DNA of 37,076 nucleotides. It comes from DATECU01 sp035286745 (GTDB lineage: Bacteria > Acidobacteriota > Vicinamibacteria > Fen-336). The notes beneath the pieces were generated by a model. The model saw only the letters and a program-made list of their open reading frames with translations, was not told the DNA's origin and did no database searches. Both the position numbers and the translations under genes were made by a program. The stretch lies in contig DATECU010000333.1 in NCBI GenBank assembly GCA_035286745.1, positions 1 to 37,076 on the forward strand, read 5' to 3'. Numbering within the stretch: the first letter of the stretch is position 1; every line of letters begins with the position of its first letter. This document shows positions 1-8,827 of this stretch, piece after piece.

Positions 1-373
1 GCTTCAGACCGCCGGCCTGCACGTCATTCGGCCACTTGAGCTCGGCAGCAACGCCCCAGCCGGCCGCCGCCTCGACCACCGCGACTCCGGCCAGCAACGG
101 CAGTAGGCTCACGAGTTCGGCGGGAAGGCGCGGTCGCAGCAGCACCGAGAGGTAGAGGTTTCCGGGCGGCGAGGCCCAGGCCCGCCCGTGACGGCCGCGC
201 CCGGCCGTCTGCCGGTCGGCCACCACCAGGCTCCACTCGGGCAGGCCATGCCGGCAGGCGTCCTTCAGCCAATCGTTGGTCGAGCCCAGCTCCGCGAAGT
301 GGTAGATCTCCCCGGGCCATCGCTTCTCGGTTCTCAGTCGCTCCGAGAGCCGGCTCCGGGGGCCTCCGCTCAT
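1..373 (-). CDS. birA: Biotin--[acetyl-CoA-carboxylase] ligase, N-terminal part, cut by window edge
   Basis: Biotin protein ligase attaches biotin to the carboxyl-carrier subunit of acetyl-CoA carboxylase by way of biotinyl-5'-AMP. Reading the minus strand from the ATG at 373 gives 124 residues before the window ends. The catalytic-core motifs appear in order: STNDWLK (biotin pocket), DRQTAGRGRHGRAW (the adenylate-binding GRGRxGRxW loop) and LKWPNDV (the KWPND motif). No helix-turn-helix domain precedes the core, so this is a monofunctional ligase and not an E. coli-type BirA repressor. It starts 12 nt after the nadC stop codon and is probably the last gene of the response regulator-valS-nadC-birA operon. 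The C-terminal half lies outside the window. Confidence 0.9.
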   Translation of the reverse strand, partial: MSGGPRSRLSERLRTEKRWPGEIYHFAELGSTNDWLKDACRHGLPEWSLVVADRQTAGRGRHGRAWASPPGNLYLSVLLRPRLPAELVSLLPLLAGVAVVEAAAGWGVAAELKWPNDVQAGGLK

Positions 374-385
374 CCGCGCCCTGCC

Positions 386-1225
386 TCAGGCGGGCTCGAT
401 CTCCAGCGAGATGTCCATCGCTGGAGCCGAGTGGGTCAGCGCGCCTACCGCGATGTAGTCGGGGCCCGCCTCGGCGTATTCGCGAACGTTGTCGAGGCGC
501 ACTCCCCCCGAAACCTCGACCGGCACCCGACCCCCCACCAGGGCCAGCGCCTCGCCGACCCCGGCGGGTGTGAAGTTGTCGAGGAGCAGCAGGTGGGCGC
601 CGGCGGCGATGGCGTCCTCGATCTGCTCCAGGTGCTCCACCTCAACCTCCACCTCGCGGCCGGCGGCGCCCGCCAGCGCCCGCAATGTGGCCTGCCGAAC
701 CGAGCCCGCCAGGCGAACGTGGTTGTCCTTCACCAGGAACCCGGAATCGAGGCCGCCCCGATGGGGCACTCCCCCGCCCACGGCAACCGCGTACTTCTCC
801 AGAAAGCGCAGGTTAGGCGTGGTCTTGCGGGTGTCCCGGATGCGGGCCCGGGTTCCCGCCACCGCATCCACGAAGCGCCGGGTCAGGGTGGCCACCCCGG
901 AAAGCCGCTGCAGGAAGTTCAGGGCCACGCGTTCGGCGCCGAGCAGGGGCCGGGCCCGCCCCCGGAACGTGCCCAAGACCGTGCCCGCGAAGAAGCGAGC
1001 CCCGTCCTCGGCCTCGGGAGACCACTCCATCGCCGAGTCCAGAACGCGGAAGGCGGCCACGGCCAGATCCAGGCCGGCGATCACCAGCTCCTGCTTGGCC
1101 AGCAGGGCCGCAGTGGCGCGAGCGTTCTCCGGCACCGTCGACTCGCTGGTGACGTCGCCTAAGCCGAGGTCCTCCTCCAGGGCTGCCCTGACCACCTGAG
1201 CGACCCGGTCCAGGTCGAGCTTCAC
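386..1225 (-). CDS. nadC: Nicotinate-nucleotide pyrophosphorylase (quinolinate phosphoribosyltransferase)
   Basis: NadC converts quinolinate and PRPP to nicotinate mononucleotide, CO2 and pyrophosphate in de novo NAD synthesis. The 279-residue product has the normal family length. Visible hallmarks are EEDLGLGDVTSE near the N-terminus, LNFLQRLSGVAT, the DTRKTTPNLRFLEKYAV segment with its phosphate- and quinolinate-binding Arg and Lys, GGGVPHR, KDNH, the EVEVE strand and the C-terminal phosphate-site loops. The ATG overlaps the valS stop by 4 nt (ATGA), which implies translational coupling. nadA and nadB are not in the window. The Leu in the LGLGD motif uses the rare codon TTA. Confidence 0.96.
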   Translation of the reverse strand: MKLDLDRVAQVVRAALEEDLGLGDVTSESTVPENARATAALLAKQELVIAGLDLAVAAFRVLDSAMEWSPEAEDGARFFAGTVLGTFRGRARPLLGAERVALNFLQRLSGVATLTRRFVDAVAGTRARIRDTRKTTPNLRFLEKYAVAVGGGVPHRGGLDSGFLVKDNHVRLAGSVRQATLRALAGAAGREVEVEVEHLEQIEDAIAAGAHLLLLDNFTPAGVGEALALVGGRVPVEVSGGVRLDNVREYAEAGPDYIAVGALTHSAPAMDISLEIEPA

Positions 1226-3861
1226 GCCTCAGCCAACTCGGCCAGCGTGGCCTCGACCTTGGCCCGCCGAGCCAGAAGCTCGGCCAGGCGATCCCGGCTC
1301 TCGGCCACCACCTCGGGCTTGGCCCGTTCGACGAACTGAGGGTTGTCGAGCTTCTTCTGCAGCCCGAGCCTCTCGGCCTCCAGCTTGCTCAGCTCCTTGC
1401 TCAGCCGGGCCTGCTCGGCTTCGATCTCGAACAGCCCGGCCATGGGGATGACCAGCTCGAGTCCGTCCAGGGCCTGGCGGATGGCCCCTCTCGTCTCTGG
1501 GGCGGCCTCCACCACCAGAAGGCTCGCCAGCCCGCCCAGAGCGGTCAAGAGCCCCCCATGCGCGGTCAGCAGCGCCCGATCCGCCGCAGCGTGAGAGGCC
1601 ACCGTCACCTCGATTCGCTTTCGGCGTTCCACCTCGTAGGTGGCGCGGATGGTGCGGATCGCGGTCACCACCCGCATCAACCGCTCCATTTGCGACTCCG
1701 CCTCCGGGTCTCGCTTGCTCGCCTGCGCCTTGGGGTACGGGGCCACCATGATGGACTCGCCTTCATGCGGTAGGCGCTGCCAGATTTCCTCGGTCACGTA
1801 CGGCATGATCGGGTGCAGCAGGCGGAGCGACGCCTCCAGTACCTCCAGCAGCACGGCCCGAGCCCGCGGCCCCTCGGTCGGGTCGGCGAAGTACCCCTTG
1901 GCGATCTCGATGTACCAGTCGCAGACCTCGTCCCACACGAAGTGATAGAGCTGGTGGGCCGCCTGGTCGAAGCGGAACTCGCCTAAGGCCGCCTCCACCC
2001 GGTCCGCTACCTCTTGTTGGCGCGACAGGATCCAGCGGCTGGGCACCGGCAGCGAGGCGAAGTCGTAGCCGGCCGCCCGCTCTCCCTCCAGGTTCATGAG
2101 CGCGAAGCGGGAGGCGTTCCACAACTTGTTGACGAAGGCCTTGTACCCCAAGAGCCGCGCTTCCCCGAGCGAGGGATCGGTACCCGGGGCGGCCAGGGCC
2201 GCCAACGTGAAACGCAGGGCATCGGTCCCGTGCTTGTCGATGACCTCCAAGGGATCCACGTCGTTCCCCTTGGTCTTCGACATCTTGTCGCCCTTCTCGT
2301 CCCGCACCAGCCCGTTGATGAAGACCTGCCGGAACGGCACATCTCCCGCAAAACGAATCCCCATCATGATCATGCGTGCCACCCAGAAGAAGATGATGTC
2401 GAAGCCGGTCATCATCGCGCTGTTCGGGTAGTACGCCGCCAGGTCCGGGGTCTGGTCCGGCCAGCCGAGGGTGCTGAAGGGAAACAGGGCCGAGGAGAAC
2501 CAGGTGTCGAGTACGTCCCGCTCCTGCTCCACCCCGCCGCCGCACCGCGGGCAAGAGGAGAGATCCTGTCGCGAGACCGACAGCTCGCCGCAGGCGGTGC
2601 AGGTCCAGGCCGGAATCCGATGGCCCCACCAGAGCTGGCGGCTGATGCACCAGTCGCGGATGTTCAGCATCCACTCGAAGTAGGTCTTGCTCCAGTTGTC
2701 GGGCACGAAGGCGATGCGGCCGTCCTGGACCGCCTGGATGGCGGGCTCGGCCAGGGGCTTGGTCTTCACGAACCACTGCCGGGAGAGCCGCGGCTCCACC
2801 ACCGTGTTGCAGCGCTGGCAGCGACCGAGCGCCAGATCGTGAGCGGTGGTCGCAACCAGCAGGTTCTCGGCCGTGAGCTGCTCCACGATCTTGCTGCGGG
2901 CGTCGAAGCGCTCGAACCCGGCGTAGGGTCCGGCAGACTCGTTCAGCACCCCCCGCTCGTCCATGATGTTGATGGAGGGCAGGCCCAGCCGTTCCGCGGC
3001 CTGGAAGTCGTTCGGATCGTGGGCGGGCGTAATCTTGACGGCGCCGGTCCCGAACTCGCGATCCACGAACGGATCCGCCACCACCGGGATCTCCCGCCCC
3101 AGCACCGGCAGGATCACCGTCTTGCCCAGCAGGTGCCGGTGTCGCTCGTCCTCCGGGTGTACGGCCACCGCGGTGTCCCCGAGCAAGGTCTCCGGCCGGG
3201 TGGTGGCCACCACCACCCCCGGACCACCGTCCTTCCCCGGATAGCGAATGTGCCACAGGTGACCTTGCGTCGGATGACTCATCACCTCCAGATCGGAGAG
3301 GGCGGTCACGCAGCGGGGGCACCAGTTGACGATGTAGTCCCCGCGATAGACCAGGCCTTGTTCATAGAGGCTGACGAACACCTCGCGTACGGCGCGCGAC
3401 AGGCGGGCGTCCAGGGTGAAGCGCTCGCGCGTCCAGTCCAGGGAGAAGCCCATGAGTCGGAGTTGGGAGAGGATCTTGCCGCCGCTCTCCTCCTTCCACG
3501 CCCAGATGCGGGCCTCGAAGCCCTCCCGGCCCAGATCCTCCTTCCTCAGGCCCTGGTTGGCCAACTGCCGCTCCACCACCATCTGGGTGGCGATGCCGGC
3601 GTGGTCGAGTCCCGGCAACCACAGCACATCGTGGCCCGACATGCGCTTCCAGCGCACGACGATGTCTTGCAGGGAGAGGGTGAAGGCATGCCCGATGTGC
3701 AGCGACCCGGTTACGTTAGGCGGCGGTATCACCATGGCGAATCGTGGCCGGGACGAGGTCGGATCGGCCAGGAACAGGCCCCGCTCCTCCCAGAAGCGAT
3801 ACCAGCGCGGCTCCACGTCCTTGGGCTCGTAGGCCTTGGGCAAAGAGTTCGACTCGGTCAT
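1222..3861 (-). CDS. valS: Valyl-tRNA synthetase
   Basis: A class I aminoacyl-tRNA synthetase that charges tRNA-Val and edits mischarged threonine. With the ATG at 3861 the product has 879 residues, normal for ValS. Seen in order: PPNVTGSLHIGHA (HIGH signature), a CP1 editing insertion containing TTRPETLLGDTAV, Cys pairs of zinc-knuckle type (CPRC, CQRC, CTAC...CPRC), KMSKTKGN (KMSKS signature), an anticodon-binding domain and a C-terminal coiled-coil arm rich in Lys and Glu. An in-frame TTG at 3873 would add four residues, but the ATG has GAGG just upstream and is preferred. It lies between a response regulator and nadC on the same strand. Confidence 0.97.
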   Translation of the reverse strand: MTESNSLPKAYEPKDVEPRWYRFWEERGLFLADPTSSRPRFAMVIPPPNVTGSLHIGHAFTLSLQDIVVRWKRMSGHDVLWLPGLDHAGIATQMVVERQLANQGLRKEDLGREGFEARIWAWKEESGGKILSQLRLMGFSLDWTRERFTLDARLSRAVREVFVSLYEQGLVYRGDYIVNWCPRCVTALSDLEVMSHPTQGHLWHIRYPGKDGGPGVVVATTRPETLLGDTAVAVHPEDERHRHLLGKTVILPVLGREIPVVADPFVDREFGTGAVKITPAHDPNDFQAAERLGLPSINIMDERGVLNESAGPYAGFERFDARSKIVEQLTAENLLVATTAHDLALGRCQRCNTVVEPRLSRQWFVKTKPLAEPAIQAVQDGRIAFVPDNWSKTYFEWMLNIRDWCISRQLWWGHRIPAWTCTACGELSVSRQDLSSCPRCGGGVEQERDVLDTWFSSALFPFSTLGWPDQTPDLAAYYPNSAMMTGFDIIFFWVARMIMMGIRFAGDVPFRQVFINGLVRDEKGDKMSKTKGNDVDPLEVIDKHGTDALRFTLAALAAPGTDPSLGEARLLGYKAFVNKLWNASRFALMNLEGERAAGYDFASLPVPSRWILSRQQEVADRVEAALGEFRFDQAAHQLYHFVWDEVCDWYIEIAKGYFADPTEGPRARAVLLEVLEASLRLLHPIMPYVTEEIWQRLPHEGESIMVAPYPKAQASKRDPEAESQMERLMRVVTAIRTIRATYEVERRKRIEVTVASHAAADRALLTAHGGLLTALGGLASLLVVEAAPETRGAIRQALDGLELVIPMAGLFEIEAEQARLSKELSKLEAERLGLQKKLDNPQFVERAKPEVVAESRDRLAELLARRAKVEATLAELAEA

Positions 3862-3941
3862 GGTCCTCGGCAATCGGGCTTTGAGGCCGCCCCGGAGCGG
3901 GGCGGCGAGCTTGGTGATGATGGGACGCTCGGCGGGCCGGC

Positions 3942-5552
3942 CTATGGTTCTGGCAGCTCGGCCTTGAGGCGCTCGATCTCCTTCTTGATCAGGGCCTCGG
4001 CGAGGTCCGGAATGACTTCCCAGGCGATCTCCCGGATCACCTTCTCGGAGATCTGGGCGACCACGCGTTGAGCGATCTGGGACACCATGTCTACCGGCAC
4101 CGCCACCTCGGCCGCTGCCGACGGGGTCGCAACAGCCTGAGGCTCGGGCAGGACCTCCTCAAAGGACTCCTCGGCCGTGACCTCAGCCACTGCCGGGGGC
4201 GGCTCGGCGATGGGAGGCTCCGGGGCCGGCGGCGAAGCCGGCTCCTGGAGTGGGCGCAGGGTGGACTCGACGGCGGCCGCTCTCACCGCCGGCACCTCCT
4301 CCTCGAAGACCTCTTCGAACACCGCTTCGCTCTCCTGCGCGGACAGCATGGCGGCGCGTGCGCGTTCCTCGAGCGGCACCTCGACCGTGGGCTGGCTCCA
4401 AGACACCAGGGGCGCCGATGGCTCCCAGGCCGGGGGGGGCTCGAGCGCGGGTGGAGCGGGGGCCTGGGTCGCGGGAACGCCACTCAAGCTGGCCGCTTCT
4501 TCCGCGGTCACCGGCACCAGCTCCGGCTCCGGGGCCTCGACTGCGCGATAGAAATCGGATGCCGGCTCGGCCGCCTCCTCGACCGCCGCCACCGCCTCGT
4601 CCAGAGTGTGCACCGAGTACTGGTCCACCGCCGCGGCAGAGGCCATCGGAAGCAGTTCCTCGGGCTCGACCGACGGCGCAGGCGGCGCTTCGGCGGCGTA
4701 CGGTTCCTCGGGGATGAAGTACACCTCGGGCTCGGCGGGCGCCGGCTCGGGAGACGGGAACCCCATCGGTTCCGGCTCGGGGAGCGGTGGCGGCTCGAAG
4801 GGCTCGGGCTCGAAGGGCACCGCTTCCATCGCCGGCAAACCGGGGATCGCCTGCTCCTCCGGCGTCGGTTCCGTCACCAGGGCCGCCGGCTGCACGGCCT
4901 CGAACCGCGCGGGGGACGCTGGCGGCGGTTCTGCCGGGACGGGCTCGGCCTCGATCGCCTCGAACTCCGGCTCGAAGCTGGGCGTAGGGCTAGGCGCCGC
5001 CGGCTCGAAGGCGCCGAAGCTCGGCACCGGCTCCGGCTCGAAGGCGGGCTCGTCGAACAAGGGCCGCTCGTAGATCTGGGTCGACGAACTGGCCTCGGGC
5101 ACCGGCGGTGGCGCCAGGAACGCCGGCGGTTGGGTGGCGGCTGGCGGCGGGATCGACGCTCCCACCGCGGGACGCGGCGCCGGGGCGCGACTCAGCAGGT
5201 CCTTGACCTTGGCGATCAGCGTTTGCGGCTCGAACGGCTTGGCGAGGAAGCCATCACAGCCCACCCGGCCGGCCCGCTCTTGATCGAACGGTTCGAAGGC
5301 CCCGGTGAGCAGGAGAACCGGTATGTGAGACAGGTTGGGAGTGCGTTTGATGAAGTCGCACACCTCATACCCGTCCTTCTCGGGCATGATGATGTCGCAG
5401 AGCACCAGGTCCGGCCGCACCTCCTGGACCTTCTCCACGGCGAGGCGGCCGTTGCCGACCGTCACCACCTCGAAATCCTCATCGGAGAAGGTCAGTTCGA
5501 TGACCTTCTGGATCGTGATGCTGTCGTCGGCCAGCAGGATCTTCTTGCCCAT
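3942..5552 (-). CDS. Response regulator with long Pro/Glu-rich linker and conserved-looking C-terminal helix
   Basis: The protein has 536 residues. Residues 1-120 form a canonical CheY-like receiver domain: acidic pair D9-D10, phosphoacceptor D53 in LCDIIMP, TG at the switch Thr position (LLLTGAF) and the conserved Lys in FLAKPF. About 350 residues of low complexity follow, dominated by Pro, Glu and Ala with recurring FEPEP- and PPPA-like units, and are probably disordered. The last 50 residues are a charged amphipathic helix including VIREIAWEVIPDLAEALIKK. No DNA-binding, GGDEF or kinase domain is present, so it may act through protein contacts. The partner kinase is not in the window. The start has GGGAGGG upstream, and a strong promoter lies about 55 nt before it. 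The output function is unknown. Confidence 0.9.
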   Translation of the reverse strand: MGKKILLADDSITIQKVIELTFSDEDFEVVTVGNGRLAVEKVQEVRPDLVLCDIIMPEKDGYEVCDFIKRTPNLSHIPVLLLTGAFEPFDQERAGRVGCDGFLAKPFEPQTLIAKVKDLLSRAPAPRPAVGASIPPPAATQPPAFLAPPPVPEASSSTQIYERPLFDEPAFEPEPVPSFGAFEPAAPSPTPSFEPEFEAIEAEPVPAEPPPASPARFEAVQPAALVTEPTPEEQAIPGLPAMEAVPFEPEPFEPPPLPEPEPMGFPSPEPAPAEPEVYFIPEEPYAAEAPPAPSVEPEELLPMASAAAVDQYSVHTLDEAVAAVEEAAEPASDFYRAVEAPEPELVPVTAEEAASLSGVPATQAPAPPALEPPPAWEPSAPLVSWSQPTVEVPLEERARAAMLSAQESEAVFEEVFEEEVPAVRAAAVESTLRPLQEPASPPAPEPPIAEPPPAVAEVTAEESFEEVLPEPQAVATPSAAAEVAVPVDMVSQIAQRVVAQISEKVIREIAWEVIPDLAEALIKKEIERLKAELPEP

Positions 5553-5606
5553 GTAGACTACCCTCCCGGGGGTGCGGGCGGCTTCCTGGGGACGTAGAAC
5601 CGGTTC

Positions 5607-5635
5607 AAGATATGCCGCTGGTGCTCGTATGTCAA
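5607..5635 (-). promoter_or_regulatory. Sigma70-type promoter of the response regulator-valS-nadC-birA operon
   Basis: On the minus strand TTGACA (5635-5630) is followed after 17 nt by TATCTT (5612-5607). Transcription would begin near 5600, giving a leader of about 48 nt that carries the GGGAGGG Shine-Dalgarno before the ATG at 5552. The -35 box is perfect and the spacing ideal, in a very G+C-rich background. Confidence 0.75.
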
Positions 5636-5664
5636 GGCGTGACCGCAGGTTGCGTCGAAAGCGG

Positions 5665-6108
5665 CTAGCGCCCGGGAACCGCTTCTTCGATGACTCGGAT
5701 CACATCCTCGGTCGATGCTCCGGGCAGGAAGACCTCATGGACCCCCAGGTCCTTGAGCTCGCGGATGTCTTGAGCGGGGATGATCCCGCCCAGGAAGACC
5801 CGAACCCCCTCCATCCCCTTCTCCTTCAGGAGCTCGAGCACGCGGCGGCAAATGGCCAGGTGAGCGCCGGACAGAATGGAGAGCCCCACCACGTCCACGT
5901 CCTCCTGGGCGGCGGCAGCCACGATCTGCTCCGGACTCTGACGCAGGCCGGTGTAGACAACCTCCATGCCACCGTCCCTGAGGGCGCGCGCCACCACCTT
6001 GGCCCCGCGATCGTGGCCATCGAGGCCGGGCTTGGCCATCAGCACGCGGATCCTCCGGGTACCCGGAGTTCGGGGGGAGTCGGCTTCGGCGACAGACTCG
6101 TTTGTCAT
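5665..6108 (-). CDS. Cobalamin-binding small subunit of an acyl-CoA mutase (methylmalonyl-CoA mutase C-terminal domain family)
   Basis: A small adenosylcobalamin-binding subunit of 147 residues from the ATG at 6108. It carries GLDGHDRGAK, the DxHxxG motif whose His (about residue 32) is the lower axial ligand of the corrin cobalt. The SxL motif (GLSILSG) and the GG loop (FLGGIIP) of the B12 Rossmann domain follow. It pairs with the large subunit encoded just upstream; separate large and small subunits are typical of isobutyryl-CoA mutase (IcmA plus IcmB) and related enzymes. An in-frame TTG at 6129, six nt after the large-subunit stop, is an alternative start adding seven residues. No MeaB-type GTPase chaperone is encoded nearby. 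Confidence 0.9.
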   Translation of the reverse strand: MTNESVAEADSPRTPGTRRIRVLMAKPGLDGHDRGAKVVARALRDGGMEVVYTGLRQSPEQIVAAAAQEDVDVVGLSILSGAHLAICRRVLELLKEKGMEGVRVFLGGIIPAQDIRELKDLGVHEVFLPGASTEDVIRVIEEAVPGR

Positions 6109-6135
6109 GGGCTTGAGATCATAAACCAAGAACGC

Positions 6136-7746
6136 CTAGAACACCGGGGGCTCCTGATACTCCCCCCACACCTCGCGCAGGGCATCGCACATCTCGCCCA
6201 GGGTCGCGTAGGCGCGGGCGGCGTCCAGGATCGGGTACATGAGGTTCTCGCTGCCCCGGGCAACCTCCTTGAGTCGCGCCAGCGCCCGGTCCACCGCCAC
6301 CCCGTCGCGTGAGGCGCGAAGCGCCCGTACCCCCTCGGTCTGCGCCTCGGCCACCCGCTCGTCGATGTAGAGGATGGGGATCGGCCGCTCCTCCATCACG
6401 TACTCGTTGACGCCCACGATGATCTTTTCCTTGCGCTCCACCGCCTTCTGGAACCGATAGGCGGACTCCTGGATCTCCCGCTGGGGAAACCCGCGCTCGA
6501 TGGCGGACACCATGCCGCCCAGAGCGTCGATCTTGCGGAAGTACTCCAGGGCGTCGGCCTCCAGCTCATCCGTCAGCTTCTCCACGAAGTAGGAGCCCGC
6601 CAGCGGGTCCACGGTGTTGGCGACTCCGGATTCGTGGGCGATCACCTGCTGCGTACGCAAGGCGATAGTCGCCGTCTCCTCGGTGGGAAGCGCCAGCGCC
6701 TCGTCCAGCGAGTTGGTGTGCAGCGATTGGGTGCCGCCCAGGACCCCGGCCAGCGCTTGCAGGGTGGTGCGCACCACGTTGTTGTAGGGCTGCTGGGCGG
6801 TGAGGCTGACGCCGGCGGTCTGGGTATGGAACCGGCACATCCAGGAGCGGGGGTTCTTGGCTCCGAAACGCTCCCTCATGACCCGGGCCCAGATGCGCCG
6901 GGCCGCCCGGAACTTGGCAATTTCCTCGAAGAAATCGCTATGCGAGTTGAAGAAGAAGCTGAGGCGCGGCGCAAAGCTGTCCACCTCCATGCCCGCGTCC
7001 ACGCACCACTGCACATACTCGATGCCGTCCCGGAGGGTGAAGGCCAGTTCCTGGGCGGCGGTGGCCCCGGCTTCCCGGATGTGGTAGCCGGAGATGGAGA
7101 TGGTGTTCCAGCGGGGCATGTGCTCCGTGCAGTAGCGGATCATGTCCACGATGATCCGCATGCTGGGCCGGGGCGGGTAGATGTACTCCTTCTGAGCGAT
7201 GAACTCCTTCAGGATGTCGGCCTGCAAGGTGCCCGAGAGCTGCGCCTCCGCGACCCCCTGCTTCTCCCCCACCAGGATGTAGAAGGCGAGCAGCATGGCC
7301 GCCGGGGAGTTGATGGTCATGGAGGTGGAGACTTCGCCTAACGGAATCCCGTCGAAGAGGGTCTCCATGTCGGCCAGCGAAGTGACCGCCACCCCGCATT
7401 TGCCCACCTCGCCCAGGGACAGCGGGTGGTCGGGATCGCGACCCATCAGGGTGGGCAGATCGAAGGCCACGGACAGGCCGCCGCCGCCGTGCTCCAGCAG
7501 GTACTTGAAACGCTCGTTGGTCTGCGCCGCCGAGCCGAAGCCCGCGAACTGACGCATGGTCCAGACCCTGCCACGGTACAAGGTCTCGTGGATGCCCCGG
7601 GTGAAAGGGTACTGTCCCGGATCGCCGAGATCGCGCCGGTAGTCGAGGTTTACGACCGCTTCCGGCCCGTACAGCCTCTCGATAGGCCGGCCGGAGAACG
7701 TCGAGAACACCTTCTCCGCTGCCTTGTCCTCCACCGCCGTCTTCAT
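6136..7746 (-). CDS. Acyl-CoA mutase large subunit, methylmalonyl-CoA mutase family with isobutyryl-CoA mutase-like active site
   Basis: The catalytic TIM-barrel subunit of a B12-dependent carbon-skeleton mutase, 536 residues and lacking its own B12 domain. Family signatures are clear: PFTRG, GLSVAFDLPT, SISGYH, FAPRLSFFF, PYNNVVRTT and GGTQSLHTNS. Two substrate-specificity positions differ from methylmalonyl-CoA mutase. The Tyr of RQYAGF is Phe67 (RQFAGF), and the Arg of the xxRNTYIxPP loop is Gln185 (IAQKEYIYPP). Phe plus Gln is the pattern known for isobutyryl-CoA mutase. The catalytic His222 (GYH) is kept, and the spacing of all three residues agrees with the reference enzymes. The ATG at 7746 has GGGAG 7 nt upstream; a GTG at 7752 is less likely. 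It follows a glycosyltransferase by 25 nt. Family certain, substrate inferred. Confidence 0.93.
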   Translation of the reverse strand: MKTAVEDKAAEKVFSTFSGRPIERLYGPEAVVNLDYRRDLGDPGQYPFTRGIHETLYRGRVWTMRQFAGFGSAAQTNERFKYLLEHGGGGLSVAFDLPTLMGRDPDHPLSLGEVGKCGVAVTSLADMETLFDGIPLGEVSTSMTINSPAAMLLAFYILVGEKQGVAEAQLSGTLQADILKEFIAQKEYIYPPRPSMRIIVDMIRYCTEHMPRWNTISISGYHIREAGATAAQELAFTLRDGIEYVQWCVDAGMEVDSFAPRLSFFFNSHSDFFEEIAKFRAARRIWARVMRERFGAKNPRSWMCRFHTQTAGVSLTAQQPYNNVVRTTLQALAGVLGGTQSLHTNSLDEALALPTEETATIALRTQQVIAHESGVANTVDPLAGSYFVEKLTDELEADALEYFRKIDALGGMVSAIERGFPQREIQESAYRFQKAVERKEKIIVGVNEYVMEERPIPILYIDERVAEAQTEGVRALRASRDGVAVDRALARLKEVARGSENLMYPILDAARAYATLGEMCDALREVWGEYQEPPVF

Positions 7747-7771
7747 GCCCACGCTCCCGGAAGAAGCGATC

Positions 7772-8827
7772 TTACCGCAGGCGCAGCAGCTCCTCCACCG
7801 CTGCCGCCCAGGTGTGGGAGCGGGAGGCCTCGAGGGCGGCCTGTCCGAGGCGCTCGGAGAGCCCTCGATCTCGAGCTATGGCATCCAGGTGCACGGCCAG
7901 GGCCTCGGGGGTTGGCGCACCCACCCAGCCCGTCTCGCCATGTCGCACCAACTCCGCTGGGCCGCCGCTATCCAGCGTGGTGACCACCGGCTTGCCGGAC
8001 CGGAATGCCTCCAGGGTCACGAAACCGTAGTCCTCGTTCCAGGGAGCGAAGAAGACGGCCCGGCAGCGAGCGTAGTGCTCCAAGAGGTGCTGGTCGGAGA
8101 CGGCACCCAGCAACTCCACTCGATCTTCCAGACCCAGCTCGCGGATGCGCTCCCGCAAGCGAGGCTCCTCCTCCCCGGTCCCCGCAATCTTGAAGCCGAG
8201 GCTGCGGTCCTCCATGCGAGCCACCGCCTCCACCAGCAAGCCCAAGCGCTTCAGACGCGTCAGGCGTGAGACGGCGAAGACGTAGTCCCCGTACTCCTGG
8301 GTCCGGTAGGGACGCTCGGGCGGTGGCGGGTAGAGTAGCTCGCTCCCGATGCCGCCCCACGTCTTCAGCCGGGCCTGGATGGTCTTCGATTGGGCCAAGA
8401 GCCGGGTCACGTTGTGGTTGAGCAGCCGGCGGTCCAGCAGGTGAAAGAGCCTCCGTCGCAGCGACTCCTTGAGCCGGCCCTTGCGACCCAGACCCCGAAC
8501 GAAATGGTCCCAGAGGTCGTAGTACTCGCGCATCCGATGGTTGAGCCAGCAGACGTGCCGCGGATGCCGGACCGCGTAGGACGGGAAGCGGAAGGAGATG
8601 ACCCGATCCACCGGCTGGCCGTCGGCGGTCTCCCCCACGTCGGTCAGCCAGGTGGCGAGGTAGGCGGAGAACTGCCGGCCGAATCGATTCTGCGGCGTCA
8701 CCAGCACCTCGGCCAGGTGCCCGGCCCGGCGCAGGGCCGCCGCCGTTTCCTCGGCGATGACCAGGTGCCCGCCGCGGACGAAGAGCGCACCCGAGGTGAC
8801 CACCAAGACCCGCTGGGGTCGGCTCAT
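7772..8827 (-). CDS. GT4-type glycosyltransferase
   Basis: A 351-residue GT-B fold glycosyltransferase, likely retaining and nucleotide-sugar dependent, acting at the cytoplasmic face of the membrane. The N-terminal half has the Gly-rich loop FVRGGHLVIAEE. The C-terminal nucleotide-binding half shows VSRLTRLKRLGLLVEA, KIAGTGEEE and the E-x7-E motif in NEDYGFVTLEAFRSGKPVV. There is no signal peptide or obvious membrane helix. The ATG overlaps the stop of the upstream acyltransferase by 4 nt (ATGA), so the two are coupled, as expected for sequential decoration of a surface glycan. The sugar donor and acceptor cannot be read from the sequence. Confidence 0.9.
   Translation of the reverse strand: MSRPQRVLVVTSGALFVRGGHLVIAEETAAALRRAGHLAEVLVTPQNRFGRQFSAYLATWLTDVGETADGQPVDRVISFRFPSYAVRHPRHVCWLNHRMREYYDLWDHFVRGLGRKGRLKESLRRRLFHLLDRRLLNHNVTRLLAQSKTIQARLKTWGGIGSELLYPPPPERPYRTQEYGDYVFAVSRLTRLKRLGLLVEAVARMEDRSLGFKIAGTGEEEPRLRERIRELGLEDRVELLGAVSDQHLLEHYARCRAVFFAPWNEDYGFVTLEAFRSGKPVVTTLDSGGPAELVRHGETGWVGAPTPEALAVHLDAIARDRGLSERLGQAALEASRSHTWAAAVEELLRLR

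Noticed and set aside
2014..4071. A 685-codon plus-strand reading frame antisense to valS, and similar long frames antisense to nadC, the response regulator and the GT-C-like gene
   Set aside because: High G+C leaves few stop codons in antisense frames. The translations are low-complexity Arg/Gly/His-rich with no domains, while the opposite strand encodes well-known proteins.
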